Positions 1 to 7,597 of a stretch of DNA of 64,000 bases are shown here, one piece after another. Source of the stretch: UBA4416 sp048498515 (GTDB lineage Bacteria > Bacteroidota > Bacteroidia > B-17B0 > Aurantibacillaceae); NCBI GenBank assembly GCA_048498515.1, contig JBEHXV010000009.1:88887-152886 (forward strand), read 5' to 3'. Made by a program: the position numbers and the translations under genes. The notes under the pieces were generated by a model. That model saw only the letters and a program-made list of their open reading frames with translations, was not told the DNA's origin and searched no databases. How positions within the stretch are numbered: position 1 is the first letter of the stretch; each line of letters starts with the position of its first letter.

Positions 1-671
1 GCATTATCGGAAACAAGCACCTCAAAAGACAGGTTACTGTAACCTGTTCTCATGCGCACCCGTTCCATAAAAGACCACATTAATTCATGTTCATCATCGG
101 CCGATAGCTTTGTTGTGGCAATATGAAGTAAGGTAAGGTTTGCATTGAAGGCGGTAGCCATCTTTAAAACCTTATTAATGGCAGCAATGTCGCTTATATG
201 ATAGTCCGTAGCATACACAATTTTCCTAATCTCATGCCTGAAATAAAAGTTTTCAGGCACAACGATCACCGGTGTATTTGCCCGCTCAATGACCTTCGAT
301 GCTGTGCTTCCAAAAAGCCCGGCTGTATGCTTCCCTGCGCCATTGGTACCCATCACAATGTACTCAAAGGCATTATTTTCCGAAAACTCTGAAACAGCGT
401 CTACTGCCGGACCCTCTATAGCTTTATATTCCAGCTTTACAGATCCTGCAATTCGTTCGCACTCAGTGCGCAATTGCTGCTCAACTTCCTTCCTTTTATT
501 AAGTTGCTCCTCTTGCCATATGTTGTAAGGAATCTCTGCCATTGCCACCGGCAATTCATACGCGTGTGTGAGCATGACACCTGCATCCATTTTATTAGCA
601 AGGGCAAGGGCAAAATAAAGCGCGTTGGAGGCGCTTAATGAAAAATCAGTTGGAACCAGTAGTGTTTTCAT
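1..671 (-). CDS. Universal stress protein (UspA family), 3' end outside window
   Basis: The reading frame starts MKTLLVPTDFS at 671 and stays open to the window edge, giving 223 residues. The first Usp domain (about 1-145) carries the nucleotide-binding pattern G-x2-G-x9-G-S/T in GTNGAGKHTAGLFGST. A second Usp domain starts near RKIVYATDYH, so this is a tandem Usp like the genes at 1562 and 3641. Family knowledge: tandem Usp proteins bind ATP and accumulate in growth arrest or low oxygen. It is divergent from the DoxX-like gene. Its promoter carries the TGA-N6-TCA palindrome at 715-728, 36.5 bp from a TACTTTTA -7 box at 692-685, a class II activator geometry. The C-terminus is not visible. 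Confidence 0.9.
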   Translation of the reverse strand, partial: MKTLLVPTDFSLSASNALYFALALANKMDAGVMLTHAYELPVAMAEIPYNIWQEEQLNKRKEVEQQLRTECERIAGSVKLEYKAIEGPAVDAVSEFSENNAFEYIVMGTNGAGKHTAGLFGSTASKVIERANTPVIVVPENFYFRHEIRKIVYATDYHISDIAAINKVLKMATAFNANLTLLHIATTKLSADDEHELMWSFMERVRMRTGYSNLSFEVLVSDN

Positions 672-714
672 GTTAATTTTTTTATAAAAGTACTCCCGGG
701 ATGTTACCTGTAGA

Positions 715-728
715 ATGATGAAGATCAT
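715..728. promoter_or_regulatory. Crp/Fnr-type palindrome between divergent usp and doxX-like genes
   Basis: ATGATGAAGATCAT reads ATGA-N6-TCAT, a perfect 4+4 palindrome of the Fnr/Crp kind (TGA-N6-TCA). Its centre (721.5) is 58.5 bp from the end of the -7 box of the rightward gene and 36.5 bp from the end of the -7 box of the leftward usp gene. One site could therefore serve both promoters, as a class I site to the right and a class II site to the left. The regulator is inferred; none is encoded in the window. Confidence 0.7.
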
Positions 729-752
729 GTTCTTGCCTGACAGCGCTCATAG

Positions 753-780
753 TTGAGGGCGGATAAGTACCCTAATTTTG
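753..780 (+). promoter_or_regulatory. Bacteroidota promoter (TTG-N17-TAATTTTG) for the DoxX-like operon
   Basis: TTG at 753-755, a 17-bp spacer, then TAATTTTG at 773-780 match the Bacteroidota sigma factor consensus TTTG/TAnnTTTG. Transcription should start near 785, so the TTG at 778 that opens the longest reading frame lies inside the promoter and is unlikely to be the start codon. Confidence 0.65.
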
Positions 781-804
781 CATCAAATTACTCAACCGAA
801 AAAA

Positions 805-1230
805 TTGGACTGCATTGATCAATATCATTACCTGGCTGCCGGGCTTATCGCCAGGCTGTTTTTGGGCACCTTGTTCTTCCTGCAGGGATACGATGCCGTT
901 ATAAAAGTGGGCGTGAGAAACGTTGCCGGGGCCTTCAAGGATGAATTTGCGAAACATGGCATTCCCCAATATATTACTGTTGCCGCAGCCTGGTTTACTT
1001 CCTATTCGGAATTGATTGGAGGTGCGCTTCTGATCTTTGGGATGTTTGAATACATTTCGCTTTATCTGTTGGGACTCAACCTGATCGTTGCAGCCATTGG
1101 ATTTGGGATTAACACCCCGATGTGGGATACACGTCATGTATTACCACGGCTGCTGTTGATCCTCTTTCTCCTGATCATTCCGCAAAGCTGGAATGCCCTA
1201 TCACTGGACTATTATTTCTTTAAACTCTAA
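805..1230 (+). CDS. DoxX-like small membrane protein
   Basis: This is a four-helix membrane protein of the DoxX/SURF4-like type. It begins near HYLAAGLIARLFLGTLFFLQG, which is typical of the first DoxX helix with its conserved Arg. Later segments contain SELIGGALLIFG and NTPMWDTRHVLPRLLLIL. DoxX-family members are associated with quinone or thiol redox chemistry in membranes; the exact reaction here is not known. The longest frame opens with TTG at 778, but that codon sits in the -7 box, so I prefer the TTG at 805; the start remains uncertain. It leads an operon with the genes at 1242, 1562, 2413 and 2653. Confidence 0.75.
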   Translation: MDCIDQYHYLAAGLIARLFLGTLFFLQGYDAVIKVGVRNVAGAFKDEFAKHGIPQYITVAAAWFTSYSELIGGALLIFGMFEYISLYLLGLNLIVAAIGFGINTPMWDTRHVLPRLLLILFLLIIPQSWNALSLDYYFFKL

Positions 1231-1241
1231 ACCTATACATC

Positions 1242-1544
1242 ATGGAAACAACAAGCATCACATCAAAAAAGGCAATTGCACAAACAGAAAAAGTTAAAAC
1301 AGAATTCTGGGACAAACTGGAATTCAGCAGATATGGCATCATTTCAATGCTGGTATTGATCACAGGTTGCCTGGGCGGTATAGCAGCTGCATTTGGCACT
1401 CACGGCAGCGCGCTGGAGCTTGCGCTGATCGCCTTCCCAACGATCATTTCCTTAGCGCTCATTTTAGCCGTGGCACCTATGCGTGCTATCGTTTACTTGT
1501 GCAGCATTGCCGTGATCCTTGACCTGATTGTCCTTATTTTCTAA
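1242..1544 (+). CDS. Small membrane protein, unknown function
   Basis: A 100-residue protein with a charged N-terminal tail of about 30 residues, followed by three hydrophobic segments (about 34-52, 58-75 and 82-100). No recognised domain. It lies 11 bp after the DoxX-like gene and 17 bp before a Usp gene in the same direction, so it is probably co-transcribed with the stress genes. The good ATG, the tight spacing and three clean membrane helices support a real gene; function is unknown. Confidence 0.75.
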   Translation: METTSITSKKAIAQTEKVKTEFWDKLEFSRYGIISMLVLITGCLGGIAAAFGTHGSALELALIAFPTIISLALILAVAPMRAIVYLCSIAVILDLIVLIF

Positions 1545-1561
1545 CCGGTAAAAACTATCAC

Positions 1562-2392
1562 ATGAAAGCTATTCTTGCAGCAACAGATTTTTCGGAAGCA
1601 TCAATCAATGCGACAAATTATGCCGCAGAGATCGCCAGGGCTGTCAAAACAACCCTCATCCTGTTCAATTCCTACCGATTACCGGTTCCTACAGCTGATG
1701 TTACTTTGCTCATCCCATCCATCGAGGAGCTGGAACAAAATGCACAGGAAAACCTGGGCCGTATCAAAAAAGGTATACAGGATAAATACGGCAATGAATT
1801 GAGTATACAATGCGTCAGCAAATGCGGTTTTGCCGTGGATGAAATCAATCGCTATACGCAACAACATAAAGTTGACATGATAGTAGTTGGCATGCAGGGG
1901 ACAGGATACCTTTCGGAAAGGCTCTTTGGCAGCACAACAACTGACCTGATGAAAGTAGCCGCATGTCCGGTATTGAGCATCGACAAGCATGTGCGTTTCA
2001 AACATCCGAAAAAAATTGTTTTAGCATGTGACTACTTAAAAACAGGTGACGGGGATATACTCTCTCCCCTGAGAAATTTTGCAAAACTATTCGGCTCACA
2101 TGTGTACATCTTAAATGTTGTCAATCCATTGGACCCAAAACCTGAACTGGATAAAACGGTGAATGATTATGTAAGCTTTGAAGATTCGCTGGAAGGCACA
2201 GAGCATACATTTCATCATATCAAAGACGAGGATGTGGTAAAAGGGATCAATGATTTCGCCATGCAAAGGCAAATGGACATGATCGTTACCATTCCCCGCA
2301 GGCACACTTTCTTTAAAACTATTTTCAGCGAACCCGTTACAAAAAAAATGGCATTTCATACCTCTCTTCCCTTATTGGCCCTTCACGAATAA
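1562..2392 (+). CDS. Universal stress protein, tandem UspA domains
   Basis: A 276-residue protein with two Usp domains (about 1-147 and 150-276). The first has the full ATP-binding pattern G-x2-G-x9-G-S from G110 (GMQGTGYLSERLFGST). In the second the equivalent segment (PRRHTFFKTIFSEPVTKK) has lost the glycines, so only the N-terminal half is expected to bind nucleotide. Such asymmetric tandem Usps are common in Bacteroidota. It is the third gene of the operon driven from the promoter at 753-780, and its two paralogues in the island (671 and 3641) suggest a shared low-oxygen or stationary-phase role. Confidence 0.92.
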   Translation: MKAILAATDFSEASINATNYAAEIARAVKTTLILFNSYRLPVPTADVTLLIPSIEELEQNAQENLGRIKKGIQDKYGNELSIQCVSKCGFAVDEINRYTQQHKVDMIVVGMQGTGYLSERLFGSTTTDLMKVAACPVLSIDKHVRFKHPKKIVLACDYLKTGDGDILSPLRNFAKLFGSHVYILNVVNPLDPKPELDKTVNDYVSFEDSLEGTEHTFHHIKDEDVVKGINDFAMQRQMDMIVTIPRRHTFFKTIFSEPVTKKMAFHTSLPLLALHE

Positions 2393-2412
2393 ACATACAA
2401 TCCTCTTTGGAT

Positions 2413-2640
2413 ATGAATCAGGGAAAGCCCAATATACGGACGAATAACAACCGGCTTTTAAACTCAGCAAATAAATCAGGTATAAAAAACGGACGCTTAA
2501 TCCTAAATTCTCTGGTGATCCTTGTCTTTGTTACAATCGTCATATTATTAGCACTCAGCCATAAAATAGAACCAACACTCATAGCCGTTTTGATCGCATT
2601 CATACTCGGCTTCATTGTTGGGAAAAACAACAATAAATAA
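2413..2640 (+). CDS. Small single-helix membrane protein, unknown
   Basis: About 75 residues. The polar N-terminal half ends in two hydrophobic segments near the C-terminus (LILNSLVILVFVTIVILLA and TLIAVLIAFILGFIVG), a likely hairpin of two helices with a short basic tail. I chose the ATG at 2413 (MNQGKPN) over the upstream TTG at 2407. Located between a Usp gene and the gene at 2653, in the same direction with short gaps. No family recognised. Confidence 0.6.
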   Translation: MNQGKPNIRTNNNRLLNSANKSGIKNGRLILNSLVILVFVTIVILLALSHKIEPTLIAVLIAFILGFIVGKNNNK

Positions 2641-2652
2641 CCAGATATAATT

Positions 2653-3030
2653 ATGAAAATAACAATTAATGATCACCGGAAGATCTTCGCGATCCAGGAA
2701 GAATTCAGCAGCCTGTTCCCGTACCTTAAACTCGAGTTCTTCTCAAAACCACATACAGCCGGTGGCGAGTCGGCCAAAAAACTGATCCAGAATAATAGCA
2801 AAACCATTGGCGAATGCCGTACCTCACACAATTCGGGAAACATAACCATCACTTCCGGTATGACCGTTACAAACCTGGAACAACGTTTCCAGGATGTATA
2901 CGGACTCAGTGTACAGGTATTCAGAAAATCAGGTAAAAGCTGGCTGGAAACAACGGTGACCGATAACTGGACACTGGATCAGCAAAATAAACAAGGTGAG
3001 GAGTTAAGCAGTCCGTTCAATAAATCCTAA
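2653..3030 (+). CDS. Conserved hypothetical protein of the stress operon
   Basis: A soluble 125-residue protein starting MKITINDHRKIFAIQEEF, with no membrane segment or signal peptide. The middle (SKTIGECRTSHNSGNITI) and the end (SVQVFRKSGKSWLETTVTDN) look like an alpha/beta fold with a final strand pair. I have a general impression of similar proteins next to Usp and Hsp20 genes in Bacteroidota but cannot assign a named family. It is the last gene before the hsp20 promoter; the Crp/Fnr-type box of hsp20 starts 3 bp after its stop codon. Confidence 0.7.
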   Translation: MKITINDHRKIFAIQEEFSSLFPYLKLEFFSKPHTAGGESAKKLIQNNSKTIGECRTSHNSGNITITSGMTVTNLEQRFQDVYGLSVQVFRKSGKSWLETTVTDNWTLDQQNKQGEELSSPFNKS

Positions 3031-3032
3031 AC

Positions 3033-3046
3033 CTGACAACGATCAG
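3033..3046 (+). promoter_or_regulatory. Crp/Fnr-type palindrome upstream of hsp20
   Basis: CTGACAACGATCAG reads CTGA-N6-TCAG. Its centre (3039.5) is exactly 58.5 bp from the last base of the -7 box at 3091-3098. The same distance is seen at 721.5/780, 8509.5/8568, 14779.5/14838 and 18281.5/18340. Confidence 0.7.
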
Positions 3047-3090
3047 CCCGGTTGCTGAGTTTATTCATTTCAAGTTCCTGAAAGTCGTAA

Positions 3091-3098
3091 TAGTTTTG
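3091..3098 (+). promoter_or_regulatory. -7 box of the hsp20 promoter
   Basis: TAGTTTTG matches TAnnTTTG exactly. No TTG is present at the -33 position, which fits a promoter that depends on an activator bound at 3033-3046. Confidence 0.6.
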
Positions 3099-3140
3099 TA
3101 TCCATAGACCCTAATTATTTAACCATTAAAATTTAATAAC

Positions 3141-3578
3141 ATGAACACAAAAAACAAAAATGAAAACTTTGTTCCGACATTATTCTCGGACATTTTCGAC
3201 AATGCTAAATTCTTCGGTAAAAACTGGCTGGAAAGAGAATTCGGACAATCTCTTCCGGCGGTGAACATTAAGGAAACCAATAAAGACTTCGCTCTTGAGT
3301 TTGCCGCTCCGGGCTTTAAAAAAGATGACTTTAAGGTGAATGTAGACAACAATGTGCTCACCATCAATGCCGAAAAAGAAGAGGAAAAAAACGAAACGGA
3401 TAAACGATTTACAAGAAGGGAATTTTCCTATAACTCTTTCTCGCGCTCTTTTACCTTACCGGAGAACGTAAATTCGGAGAAAATTGACGCCAGGTATACT
3501 GATGGCATTCTGAAACTGAGTGTTCCGAAAAAAGAAGAAACAAAAGTACTCCCGAAAAAAGAGATCAAGGTTGCTTAA
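3141..3578 (+). CDS. Small heat shock protein (Hsp20/alpha-crystallin)
   Basis: A 145-residue ATP-independent chaperone that holds unfolded proteins. The alpha-crystallin domain runs from about residue 37 (PAVNIKETNKDFALEFAAPG) to about 132, with the hallmark strand DGILKLSVPKK near the end. A short C-terminal tail ends in KEIKVA, an I-x-V type motif used in oligomer contacts. It has its own promoter with a Crp/Fnr-type box and is followed by a strong terminator at 3586-3616. Its place among Usp genes parallels HspX in the mycobacterial DosR regulon. Confidence 0.95.
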   Translation: MNTKNKNENFVPTLFSDIFDNAKFFGKNWLEREFGQSLPAVNIKETNKDFALEFAAPGFKKDDFKVNVDNNVLTINAEKEEEKNETDKRFTRREFSYNSFSRSFTLPENVNSEKIDARYTDGILKLSVPKKEETKVLPKKEIKVA

Positions 3579-3585
3579 TCAGCCC

Positions 3586-3616
3586 AAGCCCGGCCTGTTT
3601 CAAGACCGGGCTTTTT
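3586..3616 (+). terminator. Intrinsic terminator after hsp20
   Basis: AAGCCCGG (3586-3593) pairs with CCGGGCTT (3606-3613), with a 12-nt loop and a T-run to 3616. It separates hsp20 from the downstream usp/mla operon, so those genes need readthrough or their own promoter; only a weak TACTTTAA candidate is visible at 3617-3624. Confidence 0.8.
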
Positions 3617-3640
3617 ACTTTAATTATCAAAACAAAAAAG

Positions 3641-4444
3641 ATGAAAACAATTATAGCCGGAACCGACTTTACGTCCTCATCCGTTAACGCTTGCAAATAT
3701 GCCGCATTACTGGCCCAAAAACTGAACTGCAAGCTCACGGTATTCAATATGTTCGACGCGCCGATCATTCATTCCAATACAGGCCTGTATGGTATATCCT
3801 ATGTATCGGTGAGAAAAGACAGCCAGGTAAAAACGCAAAAACTGGTAAGTCTCTTAAACAAGCTTTTTCCTAAACTCAAAATTGAGCTATTTGTGACCAA
3901 TGGCGCGCTTAAAGAAGAATTAGAGAATTTCTCGTCCGCACACCATGTAGAAGCCGCTGTGATGGGCCTGGAAACAAAAACCAAATTCTCTAAATTCCTT
4001 TACGGGAGCCATGGCGTAGACATTGCCGGAAAGATTGACACCCCGGTGATCATTGTACCTGAGAATTACAAAGAGCACAAACTGTCTGCCGTACTCCTGG
4101 CTGTCGACAATAGCGAAAAGCTTCGCAAGAGCTCGCTGAAACATTTCGAAAAATTCCTTTTAAAAACCAAAAGCAACCTTCACGTATTGCATGTAAGAAC
4201 TGAAGATGAAGTTTTCGACCCGGTGGTTACCAATTTAAAGATCAACGGAAAAAAGCTGTACATTGAGATGATCAAGGCAGCAGACACTCAGGACGGTGTA
4301 AAAAAATACTGCAGGCAGGGCGATATTGACCTTGTGGCTGTAGTAAGCAAGAAGCATTCTGTATTTTACGATTTATTCATTGAATCGAATACAAAAAAAA
4401 TAGCCTTTGCTTCTAAAGTACCTGTATTAGCTATTCACGAATAA
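3641..4444 (+). CDS. Universal stress protein, tandem UspA domains (degenerate nucleotide site)
   Basis: A 267-residue tandem Usp starting MKTIIAGTDFTSSSVNACKY. In the first domain the binding loop (GLETKTKFSKFLYGSHG) keeps the first Gly and the GS but lacks the second Gly. The second domain (SKKHSVFYDLFIESNTKK) has none of the glycines. ATP binding is therefore doubtful, unlike in the Usps at 671 and 1562. It leads a run of same-strand genes into the Mla operon. Confidence 0.9.
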   Translation: MKTIIAGTDFTSSSVNACKYAALLAQKLNCKLTVFNMFDAPIIHSNTGLYGISYVSVRKDSQVKTQKLVSLLNKLFPKLKIELFVTNGALKEELENFSSAHHVEAAVMGLETKTKFSKFLYGSHGVDIAGKIDTPVIIVPENYKEHKLSAVLLAVDNSEKLRKSSLKHFEKFLLKTKSNLHVLHVRTEDEVFDPVVTNLKINGKKLYIEMIKAADTQDGVKKYCRQGDIDLVAVVSKKHSVFYDLFIESNTKKIAFASKVPVLAIHE

Positions 4445-4457
4445 TAATCTATCAACC

Positions 4458-4661
4458 ATGAGATTCCTCCAATTGCTCACCACATGGTCAAATGCCGAAC
4501 TTGGGCTGCTTAAGGTCTGCCTGATTTGCTTTGGCATAAGCGCAGGCATATACTTTTACGACTACGTAAAGCCCTGGTTTGGCCATTTCTTCATTGTATT
4601 TGTTATCACCGCTATTTGGGCACTCCTGTTATGGATCAAAAAACTGAAGCAACCGCAGTGA
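4458..4661 (+). CDS. Small two-helix membrane protein, unknown
   Basis: A 67-residue protein with two predicted helices (about 16-34 and 43-60), separated by a short loop (YDYVKPWFGH), and a basic C-terminus (KKLKQPQ). It lies 13 bp after the Usp and overlaps the start of the MlaE-like permease by about 31 bp, so translation is probably coupled. I have seen similar small proteins (LLTTWSNAELGLLKV) near stress genes in Bacteroidota, but no function is known. Confidence 0.7.
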   Translation: MRFLQLLTTWSNAELGLLKVCLICFGISAGIYFYDYVKPWFGHFFIVFVITAIWALLLWIKKLKQPQ

Positions 4662-5425
4662 GATCAATAACATTACATAAGTTACTTGTTGAAACCGGTG
4701 AACTTTATCGCTTTACTTTAAGGTTCTTTAAGGAAGCGTTTACACGCCGGTTCGAATTTGCCGAAATGGTTCAGCAATGCTACCAGATAGGCAATAAAAC
4801 CTTGCTATTGGCCGGTGTTACCGGGCTTATCATGGGACTGGTGATTACCATTCAGTCACACCCTTCCATGAAGGCCTTTGGTGCCGAGTCCTGGCTTCCA
4901 TCGGTGGTTTCCGTTTCGCTGGTGCGCGAAATAGTGCCTGTGATCACCGCACTGATATGTGCTGGCAAGATAGGATCAGGAATTGGAGCGGAGCTGGGCT
5001 CTATGAAAGTAACCGAACAGATAGACGCGATGGAAGTGTCGGGAACCAATCCTTATAAATACCTGGTTGTTACCAGGGTGATTGCTGCTACACTCATGCT
5101 CCCGCTTCTTGTGGTCATCAGCGATACCATTGCCCTGTATGGCGCTTACATCGGCATCAATATGAAACAGGTTGTGAGCTTCCACCTTTTCACCAATCAG
5201 GTCTTTGCCAAACTAAGTTTCGGCGACCTCCTGCCTTCCATCATTAAATCTTTTTTCTTTGGTTTTGCCATTGGTATCATTGGTTGCTTTAAAGGATACA
5301 ATACGAAAAACGGAACACAAGGTGTCGGTCGAACGGCAAACGCAGCCGTTGTCCTATCAACGTTTGTCGTATTTATCATTGATCTCACCGCCGCGCAGAT
5401 CGCCGACATTTTTCAGATCACATGA
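4631..5425 (+). CDS. mlaE: MlaE-family ABC transporter permease
   Basis: Permease of an MCE-type lipid transporter in the inner membrane, 264 residues from MDQKTEATAVRS at 4631. An upstream in-frame ATG at 4526 would overlap the previous gene by 136 bp and adds a segment unlike MlaE. The conserved MlaE segment GAELGSMKVTEQIDAMEVSG is present, with about five hydrophobic helices. The stop overlaps the start of the ATPase gene by 4 bp (ATGA). Known role of the family: moving phospholipids between the inner and outer membranes with MlaF and MlaD. Confidence 0.92.
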   Translation: MDQKTEATAVRSITLHKLLVETGELYRFTLRFFKEAFTRRFEFAEMVQQCYQIGNKTLLLAGVTGLIMGLVITIQSHPSMKAFGAESWLPSVVSVSLVREIVPVITALICAGKIGSGIGAELGSMKVTEQIDAMEVSGTNPYKYLVVTRVIAATLMLPLLVVISDTIALYGAYIGINMKQVVSFHLFTNQVFAKLSFGDLLPSIIKSFFFGFAIGIIGCFKGYNTKNGTQGVGRTANAAVVLSTFVVFIIDLTAAQIADIFQIT

Positions 5426-6168
5426 GCACGGCACAAAATACTTCATCTGTTATTCAGATAACCGGTCTGGAGAAATCCTTTGGTAATAATCATGTATTGC
5501 GCAAACTTAGCCTTGAACTGAAGCAGGGAGAAAACCTGGTGGTACTTGGCAAGTCAGGTTCCGGTAAGTCTGTCCTCATCAAATGCATCATCGGGCTGAT
5601 ACAACCGGATGAAGGCAGAATAGAAGTATTTGGCGAAGACATCCCCGAACTGACGCATGAGGCCCTTGACGAAATGCGGGTGAAAGTTGGTTTCCTGTTC
5701 CAAAGCAACGCGCTGTACGATTCCATGACCATAAGGGAAAACCTGGAGTTTCCATTAAGGCGGCACTGGATAAAAAACTCGAAAGAGAGTGTGAACGACC
5801 TCGTAATGGAAGCGCTGAACAACGTCGGCCTGTCCGGAACCATAGACATGATGCCCGAAGAGCTTTCAGGCGGCATGCGAAAACGGATCGCGCTGGCACG
5901 AACACTGATCTTAAAGCCAAAGATCATTTTATACGATGAGCCAACCACGGGCCTCGATCCGATTACCGGGAAAGACATCTGCCATCTCATGCTTGACATT
6001 CAGAAAAAATATAACACCTCTTCGGTTATTATATCCCACGATATGAACTGCGTAAGGCTTACCGCGAACAGGATCATTGTTTTAATAGACGGAACATGTT
6101 ACGCTATGGGCACCTACGATGAATTGAAAAATTCAGGCGACCCGAAAGTCAGACAATTTTTTGATTAA
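5422..6168 (+). CDS. mlaF: MlaF-family ABC transporter ATPase
   Basis: A 248-residue ATPase with every ABC hallmark: Walker A GKSGSGKS (about 43-50), Q-loop FLFQSNALYDSMTI, signature LSGGMRKRIALA (from about 148), Walker B IILYDEPTTGLDP, and the switch His in ISHD. The GMRKR after the signature is typical of the MlaF branch. It is translationally coupled to the permease and followed 2 bp later by the MCE protein. It powers the lipid transporter. Confidence 0.95.
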   Translation: MSTAQNTSSVIQITGLEKSFGNNHVLRKLSLELKQGENLVVLGKSGSGKSVLIKCIIGLIQPDEGRIEVFGEDIPELTHEALDEMRVKVGFLFQSNALYDSMTIRENLEFPLRRHWIKNSKESVNDLVMEALNNVGLSGTIDMMPEELSGGMRKRIALARTLILKPKIILYDEPTTGLDPITGKDICHLMLDIQKKYNTSSVIISHDMNCVRLTANRIIVLIDGTCYAMGTYDELKNSGDPKVRQFFD

Positions 6169-6170
6169 CT

Positions 6171-7133
6171 ATGATGAAAGAACAAACAGCCAATAAAGCA
6201 AAGCTAGGCGTATTTGTATTAGCCGCCACGGCGTTCCTGATACTGGGACTTTATTTTATAGGAAGCAAACGGAACATTTTTCGTCCGGCAATAGCAGTAA
6301 GCGCCGACTTCAATAATGTGGGCGGACTACTGCCTGGAAACAACGTCCGTTTCAATGGCATCAACGTGGGAACCGTATCCAAAGTATACCCGGTAGCAGA
6401 TACTACCATAAAGGTAGAATTTACCATCGATGAAGCGCTGACCGGATTTATCATGAAAAATGCGGTTGCTTCAATAGGAACCGACGGGCTTTTGGGCAAC
6501 AAGCTCATCAATATCTCACCGGGTAAAACGTGGTCGCAACCCATAACAAAAGGAGACGTGTTAAGCACCCTTGACGCGCTTCAAATGGACAATGCCCTGA
6601 GAACCCTTGCATCCACTAATTATAACCTGAAGGTTATTACCGACAATCTAAAAGGCATTTCCGAAAAATTCAATGCCGACAATTCCTTATGGCATTTGCT
6701 AAGCGATAGCGTTTTGGCCGAAAATGTAAAAAACGCGGTGGTTCGCTTTAAAGTAACAGGAGAGAATACAGCAACCATTACCGGCGATCTGAGCAGGATT
6801 GCTAAGGATATCAGTGCCGGCAAAGGCACTATTGGCACATTGATCACCGACACTTCTTTATCAAAACGCCTGAACCAAACCATTGTCAATATACAAACGC
6901 TAAGCGACTCGTTTGCCATTGTAACCGGAAATTTTAAAACCATTTCGCAAAAGTTAAAGAACGGCGACGGTGCCATCGGTACCTTGTTGACCGATACCAG
7001 TTTTGTACACAACCTCAATCAAAGCATGCAAAACATCAGATCGAGTTCGGAGAATTTCAATGAGAATATGAAGGCGCTTAAATATTCATGGCCATTTAAA
7101 AAGTATTTTAAAAAACATCAAGCAAAAAAATGA
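6171..7133 (+). CDS. mlaD: MCE-domain lipid-binding protein (MlaD-like)
   Basis: A 320-residue periplasmic subunit of the lipid transporter with one N-terminal membrane anchor (about 13-32) and one MCE domain (about 38-120: SADFNNVGGLLPGNNVRFNG... through IGTDGLLGNKLINISPG). The rest is a long, mostly helical C-terminal region with two similar segments (GKGTIGTLITDTSLSKRLNQ and GDGAIGTLLTDTSFVHNLNQ). This resembles the longer single-MCE proteins of Bacteroidota rather than E. coli MlaD. No MlaB or MlaC homologue is adjacent. Confidence 0.92.
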   Translation: MMKEQTANKAKLGVFVLAATAFLILGLYFIGSKRNIFRPAIAVSADFNNVGGLLPGNNVRFNGINVGTVSKVYPVADTTIKVEFTIDEALTGFIMKNAVASIGTDGLLGNKLINISPGKTWSQPITKGDVLSTLDALQMDNALRTLASTNYNLKVITDNLKGISEKFNADNSLWHLLSDSVLAENVKNAVVRFKVTGENTATITGDLSRIAKDISAGKGTIGTLITDTSLSKRLNQTIVNIQTLSDSFAIVTGNFKTISQKLKNGDGAIGTLLTDTSFVHNLNQSMQNIRSSSENFNENMKALKYSWPFKKYFKKHQAKK

Positions 7134-7597
7134 AAAAGCGAAGCTCCGTCTTTGAAATGCTCGCCCATAAGGCTACTGTGTTTACAGGGTCTACTATGGC
7201 CTTCACGATCGCGCTGCTCGTCATATTATTATGGCTGCTGACAGGAAAGCTCTTCAACTATTCAGATACCTGGCAGCTGGTCATCAATACCGGGACTACG
7301 GTTATTACCTTCCTGATGGTCTTCCTCATCCAGCGGGGCCAAAATAAAGATTCGCGCGCCATTCATTTAAAGCTGAACGAATTGGTAGCTGCGCTTGAAG
7401 GCCCAAGCAACCGGCTCATCGACATTGAAGAACTTACCGAATCCGAACTGGAAGCGCTCTCTGTCTACTACCGGAAACTGGCGGAAATGGCCCGTACCGA
7501 AAAGAGATTATCGGGATCGCATTCCATTGAAGAGGCAATGGAAAAGCACCAGATGAAATATCACAACTCCATCAAAAATAAACATGAAACTCAATAA
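7130..7597 (+). CDS. Low-affinity iron permease family membrane protein
   Basis: A 155-residue protein of the Iron_permease family (fungal Fet4-like small bacterial members). Two hydrophobic helices (about 20-38 and 50-66) are followed by the conserved NKDSRAIHLKLNELV segment and an acidic helical tail. Iron transport by the bacterial members is inferred from the fungal relatives, not proven. It overlaps the MCE gene by 4 bp and the next small gene by 14 bp, so it belongs to the Mla transcript. Confidence 0.82.
   Translation: MKKRSSVFEMLAHKATVFTGSTMAFTIALLVILLWLLTGKLFNYSDTWQLVINTGTTVITFLMVFLIQRGQNKDSRAIHLKLNELVAALEGPSNRLIDIEELTESELEALSVYYRKLAEMARTEKRLSGSHSIEEAMEKHQMKYHNSIKNKHETQ

Noticed and set aside
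5490..5999. 169-codon open frame on the minus strand inside the MlaF ATPase gene
   Set aside because: Fully antisense to an intact ABC ATPase; the composition follows codon constraints of the plus strand and no domain is recognisable.
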